A stretch of 64,000 nt of DNA, from contig CAZPHB010000005.1 in NCBI GenBank assembly GCA_964586595.1, positions 81,944-145,943 on the forward strand. Reading direction: 5' to 3'. The stretch is from REEB481 sp964586595. GTDB lineage: Bacteria; Bacteroidota; Bacteroidia; NS11-12g; UBA955. The notes below the pieces were generated by a model that saw only the letters and a program-made list of their open reading frames with translations, searched no databases and was not told the origin of the DNA. Positions 7,677 to 15,897 of this stretch are shown piece after piece; position 1 is the stretch's first letter, and each line of letters opens with the position of its first letter. Both the position numbers and the translations under genes were made by a program.

Positions 7677-8493
7677 AACGGCCCTGGCCTGCAGCAAGCG
7701 GGTTGCCCTGAATTACAGCACCTCGTTTTCTCTGGGCATTCGCATGTTGTCCAACGATTACCGCTGGGCCGTTTATGCCATCTACGGATTTGTTCGCCTT
7801 GCAGATGAAGTTGTGGACACCTTCCACGAGCACAATAAAGCTTCACTCCTGGCCGATTTCAAAAAAGAAACATACCGCGCCATCAAGGAAGGAATCAGTA
7901 CCAACCTCATCTTGCACGCTTTTCAAAAGGCCTGCAGGGAATTCAATATTGGCCAGGAACTGATCGAACCGTTCTTCAACAGCATGGAAGAAGACCTGGA
8001 AAGTGCCACCCACAATGCAGGTTCTTACAGTGAATACATTTACGGTTCCGCGGAAGTGGTTGGTTTGATGTGTCTGAAGGTGTTTTGTCATGGAAATCAG
8101 GAACGTTATGATTTTTTCGTTCCATCGGCACGTGCTCTTGGTTCGGCATTTCAGAAGGTGAATTTCATCAGAGACCTGAAAAGCGATTTCGACGAACGCG
8201 GCCGGGTTTATTTCCCGGGTGTGGACTTTTCTGCCTTCAACGACCACCATAAAATGGACATCATCGCCGACATCAAAAAAGATTTTGAACTGGCCTATCA
8301 GGGCATCAAGAAACTTCCCATCGGCTGCCGCTTCGGGGTATATACCGCATATCGCTACTACCTGAAACTGCTGGAGAAAATTGAGCGATCCACGGTGCAA
8401 CACATCATGGAGGAACGCATCCGCATTCCGGACTCTCAGAAAATGACCCTCCTCCTGAAAAGCTATCTGCGGGTGAAGGTAAACGTGATGTGA
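7654..8493 (+). CDS. crtB: Phytoene synthase (squalene/phytoene synthase family)
   Basis: A 279-residue head-to-head prenyl synthase that joins two geranylgeranyl diphosphates to phytoene. Both Mg-diphosphate-binding aspartate motifs are visible: DEVVD at residues 51-55 and DLKSD at 174-178, followed by ERGRVYFP. Start ATG 7654 overlaps the end of crtI by 23 bp; an ATG two codons later is an alternative. It is the last gene of the operon and ends 8 bp before the convergent DUF4846 gene. The GGPP synthase gene (crtE) needed for its substrate is not in the window. Confidence 0.92.
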   Translation: MSMELYHKTALACSKRVALNYSTSFSLGIRMLSNDYRWAVYAIYGFVRLADEVVDTFHEHNKASLLADFKKETYRAIKEGISTNLILHAFQKACREFNIGQELIEPFFNSMEEDLESATHNAGSYSEYIYGSAEVVGLMCLKVFCHGNQERYDFFVPSARALGSAFQKVNFIRDLKSDFDERGRVYFPGVDFSAFNDHHKMDIIADIKKDFELAYQGIKKLPIGCRFGVYTAYRYYLKLLEKIERSTVQHIMEERIRIPDSQKMTLLLKSYLRVKVNVM

Positions 8494-8501
8494 TTTTTCT
8501 T

Positions 8502-9374
8502 CTACCGAAACCTTCTTAATTGATTGTATTGAAACGTCCATTCGGGCGTTTCAAGTTCCTGTCCATTGGCAGGAACTTTGAACCAGGGCGAAAGCTCAGG
8601 TTGCCTGTAATTGCGCAATATGTGCATGTCCTGCGCGGGCATATAGCTCTGGGCCAGCAGGAAATAACGGTTTCCCAGGCTGTCCTGGCAAACATCCATC
8701 ACCATCACGGCGTGTCCCGGACTGCCTCCTTTGATCCATACGTCCCCAGGCTGAACCTCGGTGGCTGCAATAGGTTGCAGTTCCCGCTCCAGTGATAGCG
8801 TTCCGGCAAACATAAATACTTGCTTCATCCATGCGTCGAAGCTGCTGCGCCCGGAATCCGGTTTCTGACTGCATGCCCAGCTGGTTTGATTGCCGTTCAC
8901 TTTGACCCTGCAACCTTGCATCCACTTGTCGAAGCGGCAGGAGAAGTTGTTGGTGAAGTTAAAATGCAGCTGCGTGTATGCTTTTTTCTGATACAAATAT
9001 TCCGCCCGCAGGCGCATCACCGCATCGGCACATTGTTGCAGATTTTCTGTGCCGGTACTCAATTGCAGCACCGCCGCATGCGCTGCGCCAACCTTCTCTT
9101 GCCCATCGTGATAATACACCGCAGTTCCATGCGGTTTAAGCGGGAACTGACGCAGGTAGGCGCCGAAACTGCCCGGACTTAAGGGCATGCGCGTACATTC
9201 ACGAGGACAGGAAAATCGGGTGGCTACCGCATCACCGGAAGGTGTGTTGGCAGGTGCGGTGGCAGCACTGATGTTCCGGCGGGCCACCTCCGGGCGTTTT
9301 GACTCTGGAGTCTGACAAGCCATGTGCATCAGCAGGAGGCTTAAGTTCACCATAGGAAAAGGGATGAATTGCAT
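8502..9374 (-). CDS. DUF4846 family lipoprotein
   Basis: A 290-residue protein of the DUF4846 family, common in Bacteroidota and without a known role. The N-terminus is hydrophobic and ends LLLMHMAC, a plausible lipobox (Cys20). Inside are conserved features of the family: an AYLRQFPL segment near residue 72, CADAVMRLRAEYLY near 115, a conserved NFSCRFDKW stretch, and GDVWIKGGSPGHAVMVMD near 213-230. It starts 16 bp after the mpl stop on the same strand, so it is likely transcribed with mpl and may act in the envelope. Function not assigned. Confidence 0.8.
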   Translation of the reverse strand: MQFIPFPMVNLSLLLMHMACQTPESKRPEVARRNISAATAPANTPSGDAVATRFSCPRECTRMPLSPGSFGAYLRQFPLKPHGTAVYYHDGQEKVGAAHAAVLQLSTGTENLQQCADAVMRLRAEYLYQKKAYTQLHFNFTNNFSCRFDKWMQGCRVKVNGNQTSWACSQKPDSGRSSFDAWMKQVFMFAGTLSLERELQPIAATEVQPGDVWIKGGSPGHAVMVMDVCQDSLGNRYFLLAQSYMPAQDMHILRNYRQPELSPWFKVPANGQELETPEWTFQYNQLRRFR

Positions 9375-9390
9375 GTATATATGTATTTAG

Positions 9391-10740
9391 TTATTGGCTA
9401 CATCGTTCAATGAGCGATGGCAGCGATAAATCGCCAAATTTGCCGGAACTCATCAGCAACAGGATGCATGGTTCGCTGCGCTCGTGCACCCGTTGGATTA
9501 AAGCTTCAGATAAATTGCTTCCCGAATGAAACACCGCTGCATTGAAGGTTTTTCCCACAGCTTCGTCAGGCAATACCGGAAGTCGCTTCAGGGCAAATAC
9601 CTGCGGATCCAGCAATACGAATTTTTCGTCGGCAGCATCCATACATCCTTGGTAATCAGGCAGAAATGCTTCGGACAGGCTGCTGAACGTATGGAGTTCA
9701 TAGGCGGCGATTAAACGGTGTTTGGGGTACTGTTGCCGCACGGCCTCAACGGTAGCTTTCAGTTTGCTGGGCGCGTGTGCAAAGTCGCGGTACACATGAA
9801 GTGCGTCGCTCCGGTGCATGCATTCCAGACGTTTGGCCGTTCCGGTGAAGCTGGACACGGCTTCCATAAATTCATGAACGGAGATGCCAAGCTCTCCACA
9901 AATCAACATGGCAGCATGCAGGTTTTGCATGTTGTGTGCCCCGAAGATGGACAGCGGGTAGTCGCGTCCGTTGTAGGATGCAATGGTTCTGCCTGCTTCC
10001 AACCGCGAGGGAATTCCGTCGTAGGAGCGGTGCTGCAACTTGCGTTCAGCCATCATTTCCTGCAAAATCGGATCACCTGCATACCAAACCACGCTTGCGT
10101 CTGACTCCATAGAATCCAGAAATTTCCGGAACTGTTCGTGGTATGATTCCCGCGTTGGAAACACATTGATGTGGTCCCAGGAAATGCCGGTGATTACGGC
10201 CAAATGCGGACGGTAATGCAGGAATTTAGGTGTGGGGTCAAGCGGACTGGTAAGGTATTCATCGCCTTCCAGAATCACCACAGAAGCATTGCTCATGCGC
10301 ACCATGCGTTCAAAACCTTCCAGTTGCGAACCAACCAGATAATCAAAGTCAATACCCCGATGGCGCAATACATGCATGATCATGGCGGTGGTACTGGTTT
10401 TGCCGTGGCTGCCGGCAACCACCACGCGCTTTTTATTGCGGCTGTGTTCGTACAGGTATTCAGGGAAGGAGAAAATCTTCAACCCAAGCTCCCTGGCGCG
10501 CAGAAGCTCCGGATTGTCCGGGCGGGCGTGCATGCCCAAAATTACCTGGTCCAAGGCCGAAGTGATGCGCTCCGGATGCCAGCCCAAACTTTCCGGCAGC
10601 AGGCCGGCCTGCTGCAATCGGCTGTAGGCCGGGTCGAAGATTTCGTCGTCGCTGCCGCTTACTTCATGTCCAAGTTGCTGCAGCTCCAGTGCAAGGTTGT
10701 GCATCACTGCACCACCAATGGCAATAAAATGTATCCGCAT
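9391..10740 (-). CDS. mpl: UDP-N-acetylmuramate:L-alanyl-gamma-D-glutamyl-meso-diaminopimelate ligase (peptidoglycan recycling)
   Basis: A 449-residue Mur-ligase-family enzyme that attaches recycled murein tripeptide to UDP-MurNAc in an ATP-dependent reaction. The N-terminal domain starts HFIAIGGAVMHNLA, typical for Mpl; the ATP loop is GSHGKTST (residues 110-117); the central domain has ILEGDEYLTS and ISWDHINVFP, and the C-terminal domain YRDFAHAPSKLKATV. Length matches Mpl and not MurC. ATG 10740 is the only sensible start. The gene is divergent from kmo across a 76-bp promoter region, and DUF4846 follows on the same strand. Confidence 0.92.
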   Translation of the reverse strand: MRIHFIAIGGAVMHNLALELQQLGHEVSGSDDEIFDPAYSRLQQAGLLPESLGWHPERITSALDQVILGMHARPDNPELLRARELGLKIFSFPEYLYEHSRNKKRVVVAGSHGKTSTTAMIMHVLRHRGIDFDYLVGSQLEGFERMVRMSNASVVILEGDEYLTSPLDPTPKFLHYRPHLAVITGISWDHINVFPTRESYHEQFRKFLDSMESDASVVWYAGDPILQEMMAERKLQHRSYDGIPSRLEAGRTIASYNGRDYPLSIFGAHNMQNLHAAMLICGELGISVHEFMEAVSSFTGTAKRLECMHRSDALHVYRDFAHAPSKLKATVEAVRQQYPKHRLIAAYELHTFSSLSEAFLPDYQGCMDAADEKFVLLDPQVFALKRLPVLPDEAVGKTFNAAVFHSGSNLSEALIQRVHERSEPCILLLMSSGKFGDLSLPSLIERCSQ

Positions 10741-10779
10741 CGGGTGGTGAAATTAAGTCTAAATTATGTGATGTATCAG

Positions 10780-10809
10780 TTGTATGAACCACCCTGCACC
10801 ATAATTTTG
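10780..10809 (+). promoter_or_regulatory. Bacteroidota-type promoter for kmo
   Basis: TTG (10780-10782), 19-base spacer, TAATTTTG (10802-10809): a full match to the Bacteroidota primary sigma pattern. The start codon is 7 bases below the -7 element, so the transcript would have almost no leader. Confidence 0.65.
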
Positions 10810-10816
10810 ACACCCG

Positions 10817-12142
10817 ATGAAAATTGGATTGGTAGGAGGTGGACTTTCCGGTTCACTGTTGGCGGTTTATCTGGCCAAGCGCGGTTATGAAGTGCATTTG
10901 TTTGAACGTCGTGCCGACATGCGCGGAGGATCATATCAAGGTGGGCGCAGCATCAACCTTGCGCTGAGCAACCGGGGCATCCGTGCCCTTGAACGCGTAG
11001 GGCTGCACCTTCCCGTTTTGGAACAGGCGGTTCCCATGTACGGACGCATGATGCATGCCGTTGATGGCAGTTTGAGTTACCAGCCTTATGGCAAAGAAGG
11101 ACAGGCCATTTATTCGGTTTCGCGTGGCGGTTTGAACATACAGCTGTTGCAATTGGCCGATAAATACCCAAACATTCACCTCTACTTCAACCATCGTTGC
11201 ACCCATGCAGATCTGGAAAGCGCCACGGCCGATTTTATCGACAGTGATGGCTCTGTGGTGAGTTTCAATGGTGATTTCCTCATCGGCACCGATGGAGCAT
11301 ACAGCGCTGTGCGCGATGCATTCCAACGATCCGGCCGGTTCAATTATGCGCAGGATTACATTGAGCACGGCTATAAAGAACTTGAAATTCTGCCCACCGC
11401 AGATGGAGGATTTGCCATGGAGAAAAACTGCCTCCACATCTGGCCCAGGGCTTCGTATATGCTCATTGCGCTGCCCAATCCTGATGGCAGCTTCACCTGC
11501 ACCTTGTTCTTCCCTTGGGAAGGAGAAATCAGCTTTGCCAGCCTGAAGGATGATCAGGCCGTGGTGCAATTCATGAAACAGAATTTCCCTGATGCTGTCC
11601 CCCTCATGCCGCATTTCCTCAGGGATTTCAACCAAAACCCCACAGGCAACCTGGTCACCGTGCGCAGCTATCCCTGGGTAAAAGGTAAAACCGCCTTGTT
11701 GGGAGATGCGGCCCATGCCATCGTGCCTTTTTACGGACAAGGCATGAACTGCTCTTTCGAAGATTGTCTGGTGATGGACGATTGTATTGAAACCTATGGA
11801 GGCGATGTGTTAAGGGCTTTTGCCGCTTATCAGGAATTGCGCAAACCCAACGCCGATGCCATTGCCAACCTGGCACTGCAAAACTTTGTAGAAATGCGCG
11901 ACCTGGTGGGTGATGCCGACTTCCTCCACAAAAAACATGTAGAGCATGAACTTGCTGAACTGTATCCGGATCGATTTCGAAGCCAGTACGAATTGGTGGC
12001 GTTCAGCGAGGAGTCATATAAATATGCACTGGATCAGGGAGGCCGCAACAATGCACTTTTGGATCACATCATTTCACATCAGTTGGAATCCAAGCTTTCC
12101 GATGCCATGCTGATGGAAAAACTGATGGATCAGTATCTTTGA
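10817..12142 (+). CDS. kmo: Kynurenine 3-monooxygenase (FAD-dependent)
   Basis: A 441-residue flavoprotein hydroxylase turning L-kynurenine into 3-hydroxykynurenine with NADPH and O2, in tryptophan breakdown or the kynurenine route to NAD. The N-terminal FAD motif is GLVGGGLSGSLLA with ELFER-like acidic end (LFERR); the GRSINLALSNRG stretch and the second FAD motif GDAAHAIVPFYGQGMNCSFEDC are strongly characteristic of this enzyme and not of other group A monooxygenases. No other kynurenine-pathway gene is next to it. A strong hairpin separates it from the downstream metalloprotease gene. Confidence 0.93.
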   Translation: MKIGLVGGGLSGSLLAVYLAKRGYEVHLFERRADMRGGSYQGGRSINLALSNRGIRALERVGLHLPVLEQAVPMYGRMMHAVDGSLSYQPYGKEGQAIYSVSRGGLNIQLLQLADKYPNIHLYFNHRCTHADLESATADFIDSDGSVVSFNGDFLIGTDGAYSAVRDAFQRSGRFNYAQDYIEHGYKELEILPTADGGFAMEKNCLHIWPRASYMLIALPNPDGSFTCTLFFPWEGEISFASLKDDQAVVQFMKQNFPDAVPLMPHFLRDFNQNPTGNLVTVRSYPWVKGKTALLGDAAHAIVPFYGQGMNCSFEDCLVMDDCIETYGGDVLRAFAAYQELRKPNADAIANLALQNFVEMRDLVGDADFLHKKHVEHELAELYPDRFRSQYELVAFSEESYKYALDQGGRNNALLDHIISHQLESKLSDAMLMEKLMDQYL

Positions 12143-12143
12143 C

Positions 12144-12166
12144 GCAATGGCCCTTCGGGCTATTGC
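12144..12166 (+). other. Intercistronic hairpin between kmo stop and metalloprotease start
   Basis: GCAATGGCCC (12144-12153) pairs with GGGCTATTGC (12157-12166) around a TTC loop: nine Watson-Crick pairs and one G-T. It begins one base after the kmo stop and ends 3 bases before the next ATG. No T run follows, so it is not a standard terminator; it would occlude the ribosome site of the downstream gene. Confidence 0.55.
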
Positions 12167-12169
12167 TGT

Positions 12170-13900
12170 ATGAAAAAGATTACCCTACTCGGCGCGGCGA
12201 TGCTTGCCGCACTGCGCATGCTTCCCGCACAGGATTTTTGCTCCTTGGTGCATATTCCTCTGGCAGAGCGAATTGCTGCAGCGGACCTTATTGTTTCTGC
12301 AAAACTGGTCCGCCAGGAATGCTTCCGCAATGTGCGCGACGGACGTATTTATACCCGTAATTTCCTGGTGCCCGATGCGTCATGGAAAGGCCTTTTGCAA
12401 TTGCCTGCTTCGATAGAAATGATATCTGAAGGCGGAACACTTGATGGCGAAGGCATGAGTTATACCAATACCCTGATGCCGGTTCAGGGAACTGAAGGAA
12501 TTTGGTTCCTGCACCGCGATGCTGCCACAGGTGCATTGTTGCCCTATGCCAGTTTGCAGGGTTTACTGCGGAAGCAGGAAGGCGTGTACTTCGATTACGA
12601 CGGCAAACGACTCGGTGCTGCCAGTGATTTCCTTGCGCTTCCTGAAGTGCGCGCCGAACGTAACGAAGTTTCCAGACCAGCAGTACAAGGACAGCCGCTG
12701 CGTGCCGGAGCCATCAGCTTCAGTCCCAAAACGGCCGTTGCCGGAATCGGACAGGTGCTGACCATCACAGGCAGCGGCTTCGGCAACACCAGGGGAAACA
12801 GCTATGTGGCTTTTAATCCTTATGGAATGGGATTCAGCGACGAAACACTTTCTTCCACCTTCCGCTACATTCTTTGGAGCGATACCAAGATTGAGGTGGA
12901 AATACCTTCCGGATACAGCACCTTAATCAGGGTGGTGAGCAGTTCGGGTGTGCAGGAGTCAACCGACAGCCTGCGCATTCTGGCAAATGTTTCGATGCGG
13001 CAATTCAATCCTGCAGATCTTTTTTACCTGAACAACCAGAATGGGGCAGGCGGCTACTATTGGACCATGCACCACGACTTGCACAACAACAGCGAAGCGA
13101 AACAGGCTATTGAAGATGTGTTCCGTCACTATCGCTGTCGCACCGGCGTGCACTATACCCTGGAACAGCGCGGCACTTCTGCACGGTTCAATCTGGGCGA
13201 CCAGGTTCAGTCTATTGCCTTTGATACGGCGGGCAGCGAATTGGCATCTGGCGTTGTAGCGCGTTACGAGCAGTTGTGGAGTTCCTGTGTTCTTGGCTCG
13301 GAGACCTTTTACTACGTGCGTGCGCAGGACATCCGCTTTTCCAGCAGAACCAACTACTACTATGGCACCGGAGCAACGCCAGACGGGCTTGCCAAGTTCC
13401 GTTATGTGCTGATGCACGAACTGGGGCATTCGCTGCAACTGGCCCATGTGTCTGAAGAAGGACAAACCATGCATCCAATTGTGCACCAACTTCCGGCCAT
13501 CAAATGGAACAAACGCGACAGCATTACCCGCGAAGAGGTTCAGGCGGCAACTTTTGTGGTGCAGCAATCGCGCAATTTCACCTTCCGCGCCTGCGGACTG
13601 CTGCCCATGCTGGAACCGGCCAATTGCAGCGACGTTTACGGCAGCACCAGTGAGGTTTCAGCGCTTCCACAGCAAAAAATAGAAATCTTCCCGAACCCCG
13701 CAACCGATGTGCTACAGATTCGCGGACTTAATCCTGGAGCGGTCCAATTCACAATCATGAGCAGCGACGGGAAAGAATTGCGCAGTGGGAATGTGGCTGC
13801 GGGTCGTCAGATTGACTTACAGGACTTGGCTGCCGGTATATTCTTTCTGAAGCTGGAAATGGAAGGCACAAGCAGCGTGCACCGGCTGGTCAGGCAATAA
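12170..13900 (+). CDS. Secreted metzincin-like zinc metalloprotease with IPT/TIG domain and T9SS type A tail
   Basis: A 576-residue protein. Order seen: signal peptide (residues 1-20, ending LPAQ), an N-terminal region of about 150 residues, an IPT/TIG immunoglobulin-like domain (about 181-275, with ITGSGFGNTRG), a protease domain, and a type A sorting tail from about residue 505 (IFPNPATDVLQI ... LAAGIFFLKLEM). The zinc site is HELGHSLQLAH at residues 416-426, with a Met-turn-like TMHP (Met434). In metzincins the eighth position is normally Gly; here it is Gln423. All three His and the Glu are present, so activity is still likely. It probably acts extracellularly or on the cell surface. It follows kmo by 27 bp but is functionally unrelated. 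Confidence 0.85.
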   Translation: MKKITLLGAAMLAALRMLPAQDFCSLVHIPLAERIAAADLIVSAKLVRQECFRNVRDGRIYTRNFLVPDASWKGLLQLPASIEMISEGGTLDGEGMSYTNTLMPVQGTEGIWFLHRDAATGALLPYASLQGLLRKQEGVYFDYDGKRLGAASDFLALPEVRAERNEVSRPAVQGQPLRAGAISFSPKTAVAGIGQVLTITGSGFGNTRGNSYVAFNPYGMGFSDETLSSTFRYILWSDTKIEVEIPSGYSTLIRVVSSSGVQESTDSLRILANVSMRQFNPADLFYLNNQNGAGGYYWTMHHDLHNNSEAKQAIEDVFRHYRCRTGVHYTLEQRGTSARFNLGDQVQSIAFDTAGSELASGVVARYEQLWSSCVLGSETFYYVRAQDIRFSSRTNYYYGTGATPDGLAKFRYVLMHELGHSLQLAHVSEEGQTMHPIVHQLPAIKWNKRDSITREEVQAATFVVQQSRNFTFRACGLLPMLEPANCSDVYGSTSEVSALPQQKIEIFPNPATDVLQIRGLNPGAVQFTIMSSDGKELRSGNVAAGRQIDLQDLAAGIFFLKLEMEGTSSVHRLVRQ

Positions 13901-13906
13901 GCCGGA

Positions 13907-14101
13907 TCAACGTTTTTTCTTGTTGGCTTCCTCCAGGCTGTCGATCAGTTGCAGGTCGTATTGCGTGCGGCCACGCAGTTCCTCCTTCTTAATGAGGGGA
14001 GCGTTTTTTACATACCCCAGAAACATCACGTATCCGCTGCCCAATACGGCCAGCAGGAATATAACGGCAACGATGAGTTTATTTCTTTTTGAAGTTTCCA
14101 T
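13907..14101 (-). CDS. Small single-pass membrane protein
   Basis: A 64-residue protein with one hydrophobic segment (about residues 9-30) and a charged C-terminal half rich in Lys, Glu and Asp (KKEELRGRTQYDLQLIDSLEEANKKK), likely a short coiled coil. Its ATG (14101-14099) shares one base with the stop codon of the upstream dehydrogenase gene, which implies translational coupling and supports it as a real gene. I do not recognise a family. The stop lies 6 bp from the convergent metalloprotease gene. Confidence 0.6.
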   Translation of the reverse strand: METSKRNKLIVAVIFLLAVLGSGYVMFLGYVKNAPLIKKEELRGRTQYDLQLIDSLEEANKKKR

Positions 14102-15186
14102 CAGGATGCAGGGAATTGAATGTTCAGGGATTGCCCAAGCTGGGTTAAGTCGGCGAGCACTTTGTCGTTCAGCGGAATGCCTTCGCGCAGGCGGGTTTCA
14201 TGCATTTCCTGTTCCGGCGCACCGGGAATGATGACCGGATGCGCTGATGCCGCCGGCCTGGTGTTTTTGAATCGGCGGATCCACTGATCCAGATGTTCTT
14301 TAAAAGCATCCACCGGGCGGAATCCATCCACGCGCAAGGCGCCCACGAAATGCCCGATACCGGCGCCGGGTAAATCGGGTAAAACAGGCAGAAATGCTAC
14401 AAAAGGCGGTACCCAGGGGCCGTAGTTGGCGCCGCTCAGTACACCGCTGAGGATGTCCACCGAAGCCGACAATCCATAACCTTTGTATGAACCGTGCTCC
14501 AGGTCGCTGCCCAGAGGCAACAGCATGCCGCCATCCTTCAGTGCGGCAGGATTGTGACTGGCCTTGCCGTCGCTGCTCACCAGCCATCCTTCGGGAATAT
14601 CCTTGTTTTTCCGTTCGGCAATTTCCAGTTTGCCATTGCTTGCTGCGGAAGTGGCCATATCCAGAATGACCGGTGCTTCTGCTCCGGCGGGGAAGGCCCA
14701 GCAAATGGGATTGGTTCCCAACATGCGTTCGGCGCCATTTGCCGGCGTTACCAACGGGCTGGCATTGGTGAGCGCAAAACCAATCATGTCGTGTTCCAGT
14801 GCCATCATGGCATGGTAGGCAGCTATGCCGAAATGATTGCTGTTTTTTACGGCAATCCAGCCTGAGCCACAGTTTTTTGCTTTGTCAATAGCCAGTTTCA
14901 TGGCATGAGGAGCGCTGACCAGTCCCAATGCCGCATCCGCATCCAAGGTGCCGGTACTGGGGGTTTCGGCCACCAATTGCATGTTGGGTTTAGGATTCAC
15001 CCTGCCGGCTTGCCACAGTCGGATGTATCCGCTGAGTCGGGCCACTCCATGTGAATCAATGCCGCGTAAATCGGCCGCAAGTAATACCGATGCAGCAGTT
15101 TCCGCGTCTTGTATGGTGCATCCCATGTGCAGAAAAACCTCAAGCACGAACGACTTCAAGGCTTCATGGCGTATAAGCATACTCAT
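14101..15186 (-). CDS. Malate/L-lactate dehydrogenase-type NAD(P)-dependent oxidoreductase (Ldh family)
   Basis: A 361-residue enzyme of the Ldh/MdhII family, structurally distinct from classical lactate dehydrogenases and acting on 2-hydroxy acids such as malate, lactate, ureidoglycolate or sulfolactate. Family landmarks: RGIDSHGVARLSGYI near residue 42, KNSNHFGIAAYH near 113-126, TNASPLVTPANGAERMLGTNP near 139, DMATSAASNGK near 178, and GSYKGYGLSASVDILSG near 232. The substrate cannot be told. The start begins MSMLIRH; the second Met is an alternative. It heads a two-gene unit with the small membrane protein. Confidence 0.9.
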   Translation of the reverse strand: MSMLIRHEALKSFVLEVFLHMGCTIQDAETAASVLLAADLRGIDSHGVARLSGYIRLWQAGRVNPKPNMQLVAETPSTGTLDADAALGLVSAPHAMKLAIDKAKNCGSGWIAVKNSNHFGIAAYHAMMALEHDMIGFALTNASPLVTPANGAERMLGTNPICWAFPAGAEAPVILDMATSAASNGKLEIAERKNKDIPEGWLVSSDGKASHNPAALKDGGMLLPLGSDLEHGSYKGYGLSASVDILSGVLSGANYGPWVPPFVAFLPVLPDLPGAGIGHFVGALRVDGFRPVDAFKEHLDQWIRRFKNTRPAASAHPVIIPGAPEQEMHETRLREGIPLNDKVLADLTQLGQSLNIQFPAS

Positions 15187-15193
15187 GTTGCCG

Positions 15194-15226
15194 CAAAATT
15201 AGCATCTTCGCTTGCTGCTGCTCAAA
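15194..15226 (-). promoter_or_regulatory. Possible Bacteroidota-type promoter for the Ldh-family gene
   Basis: On the minus strand TTTG (15226-15223) and TAATTTTG (15201-15194) with a 21-base spacer. The -7 element is perfect but the spacing is longer than the best matches in this window. It lies 8 bases upstream of the start. Confidence 0.4.
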
Positions 15227-15366
15227 GAAATAAGGTTTTTTTACCCTTGATTATCAATGAGTTACATGTTTTTTGTGCAGGATTTCAAAAAAAAATCAAT
15301 TTTCGAGGCAGCGAAATGCAACGCTTGGGGGTCTTTCATCCACAAAGCGTACAATGAACACGTTGA

Positions 15367-15897
15367 ATGACAGATCAGGAGTTGGTGGAGGGCTGCAAAA
15401 AGGAACTGCGAAGGTTCCAGGAAGCGCTGTACCATCGCATGTCCGGGAAGATGATGGCTGTATGCCTCAGATACTGTCAGAATCGTGAAGATGCGGAAGA
15501 CGCTTTGATGGAAACATTTATGAAGGTATTTGACCACATCGGCAGTTTCAACCACCAGGGTTCTCTGGAAGGGTGGGTGCGTCGCATCGCGGTGAATACG
15601 TCCATCAATAAAATCCGCAGCAGGCGCTTCACGGCAACACTCGAAGAGCACGCCCTGGAGCAGGAAGTTCCTGATTCCGTGCTCGATTCCATGGAAACAG
15701 AAGCACTGTTTTCATTGATATCCAAATTACCGGATGGCTACCGCTTGGTCTTCAACCTCCACGTGATCGAAGATTTAAGCCATAAAGAAATTGCACGGAT
15801 GCTGGAAATCGAAGAGGCTTCTTCGAGGTCGCAGCTTTCCAAAGCGCGCAAATATTTACAAAGGCTCATCAAGAACCAACAGGAGGGACGCGCATGA
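15367..15897 (+). CDS. ECF (extracytoplasmic function) RNA polymerase sigma factor
   Basis: A 176-residue sigma-70 family protein with only regions 2 and 4. Region 2 includes MMAVCLRYCQNREDAEDALMETF (about residues 28-50) and GSLEGWVRRIAVNTSINKIR (67-86). Region 4 includes LPDGYRLVFNLHVIEDLSHKEIA and the helix-turn-helix around EIARMLEIEEASSRSQLSKARKYL. It should direct RNA polymerase to a small set of promoters, probably including its own operon. The stop overlaps the ATG of the next gene (ATGA), the usual coupling of an ECF sigma factor with its regulator. An upstream divergent region of 180 bp separates it from the Ldh-family gene. Confidence 0.93.
   Translation: MTDQELVEGCKKELRRFQEALYHRMSGKMMAVCLRYCQNREDAEDALMETFMKVFDHIGSFNHQGSLEGWVRRIAVNTSINKIRSRRFTATLEEHALEQEVPDSVLDSMETEALFSLISKLPDGYRLVFNLHVIEDLSHKEIARMLEIEEASSRSQLSKARKYLQRLIKNQQEGRA

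Noticed and set aside
8527..8556. GAAACG / CGTTTC hairpin near the crtB end as terminator
   Set aside because: It lies inside the coding end of the convergent DUF4846 gene, has a 10-base loop and no T run.
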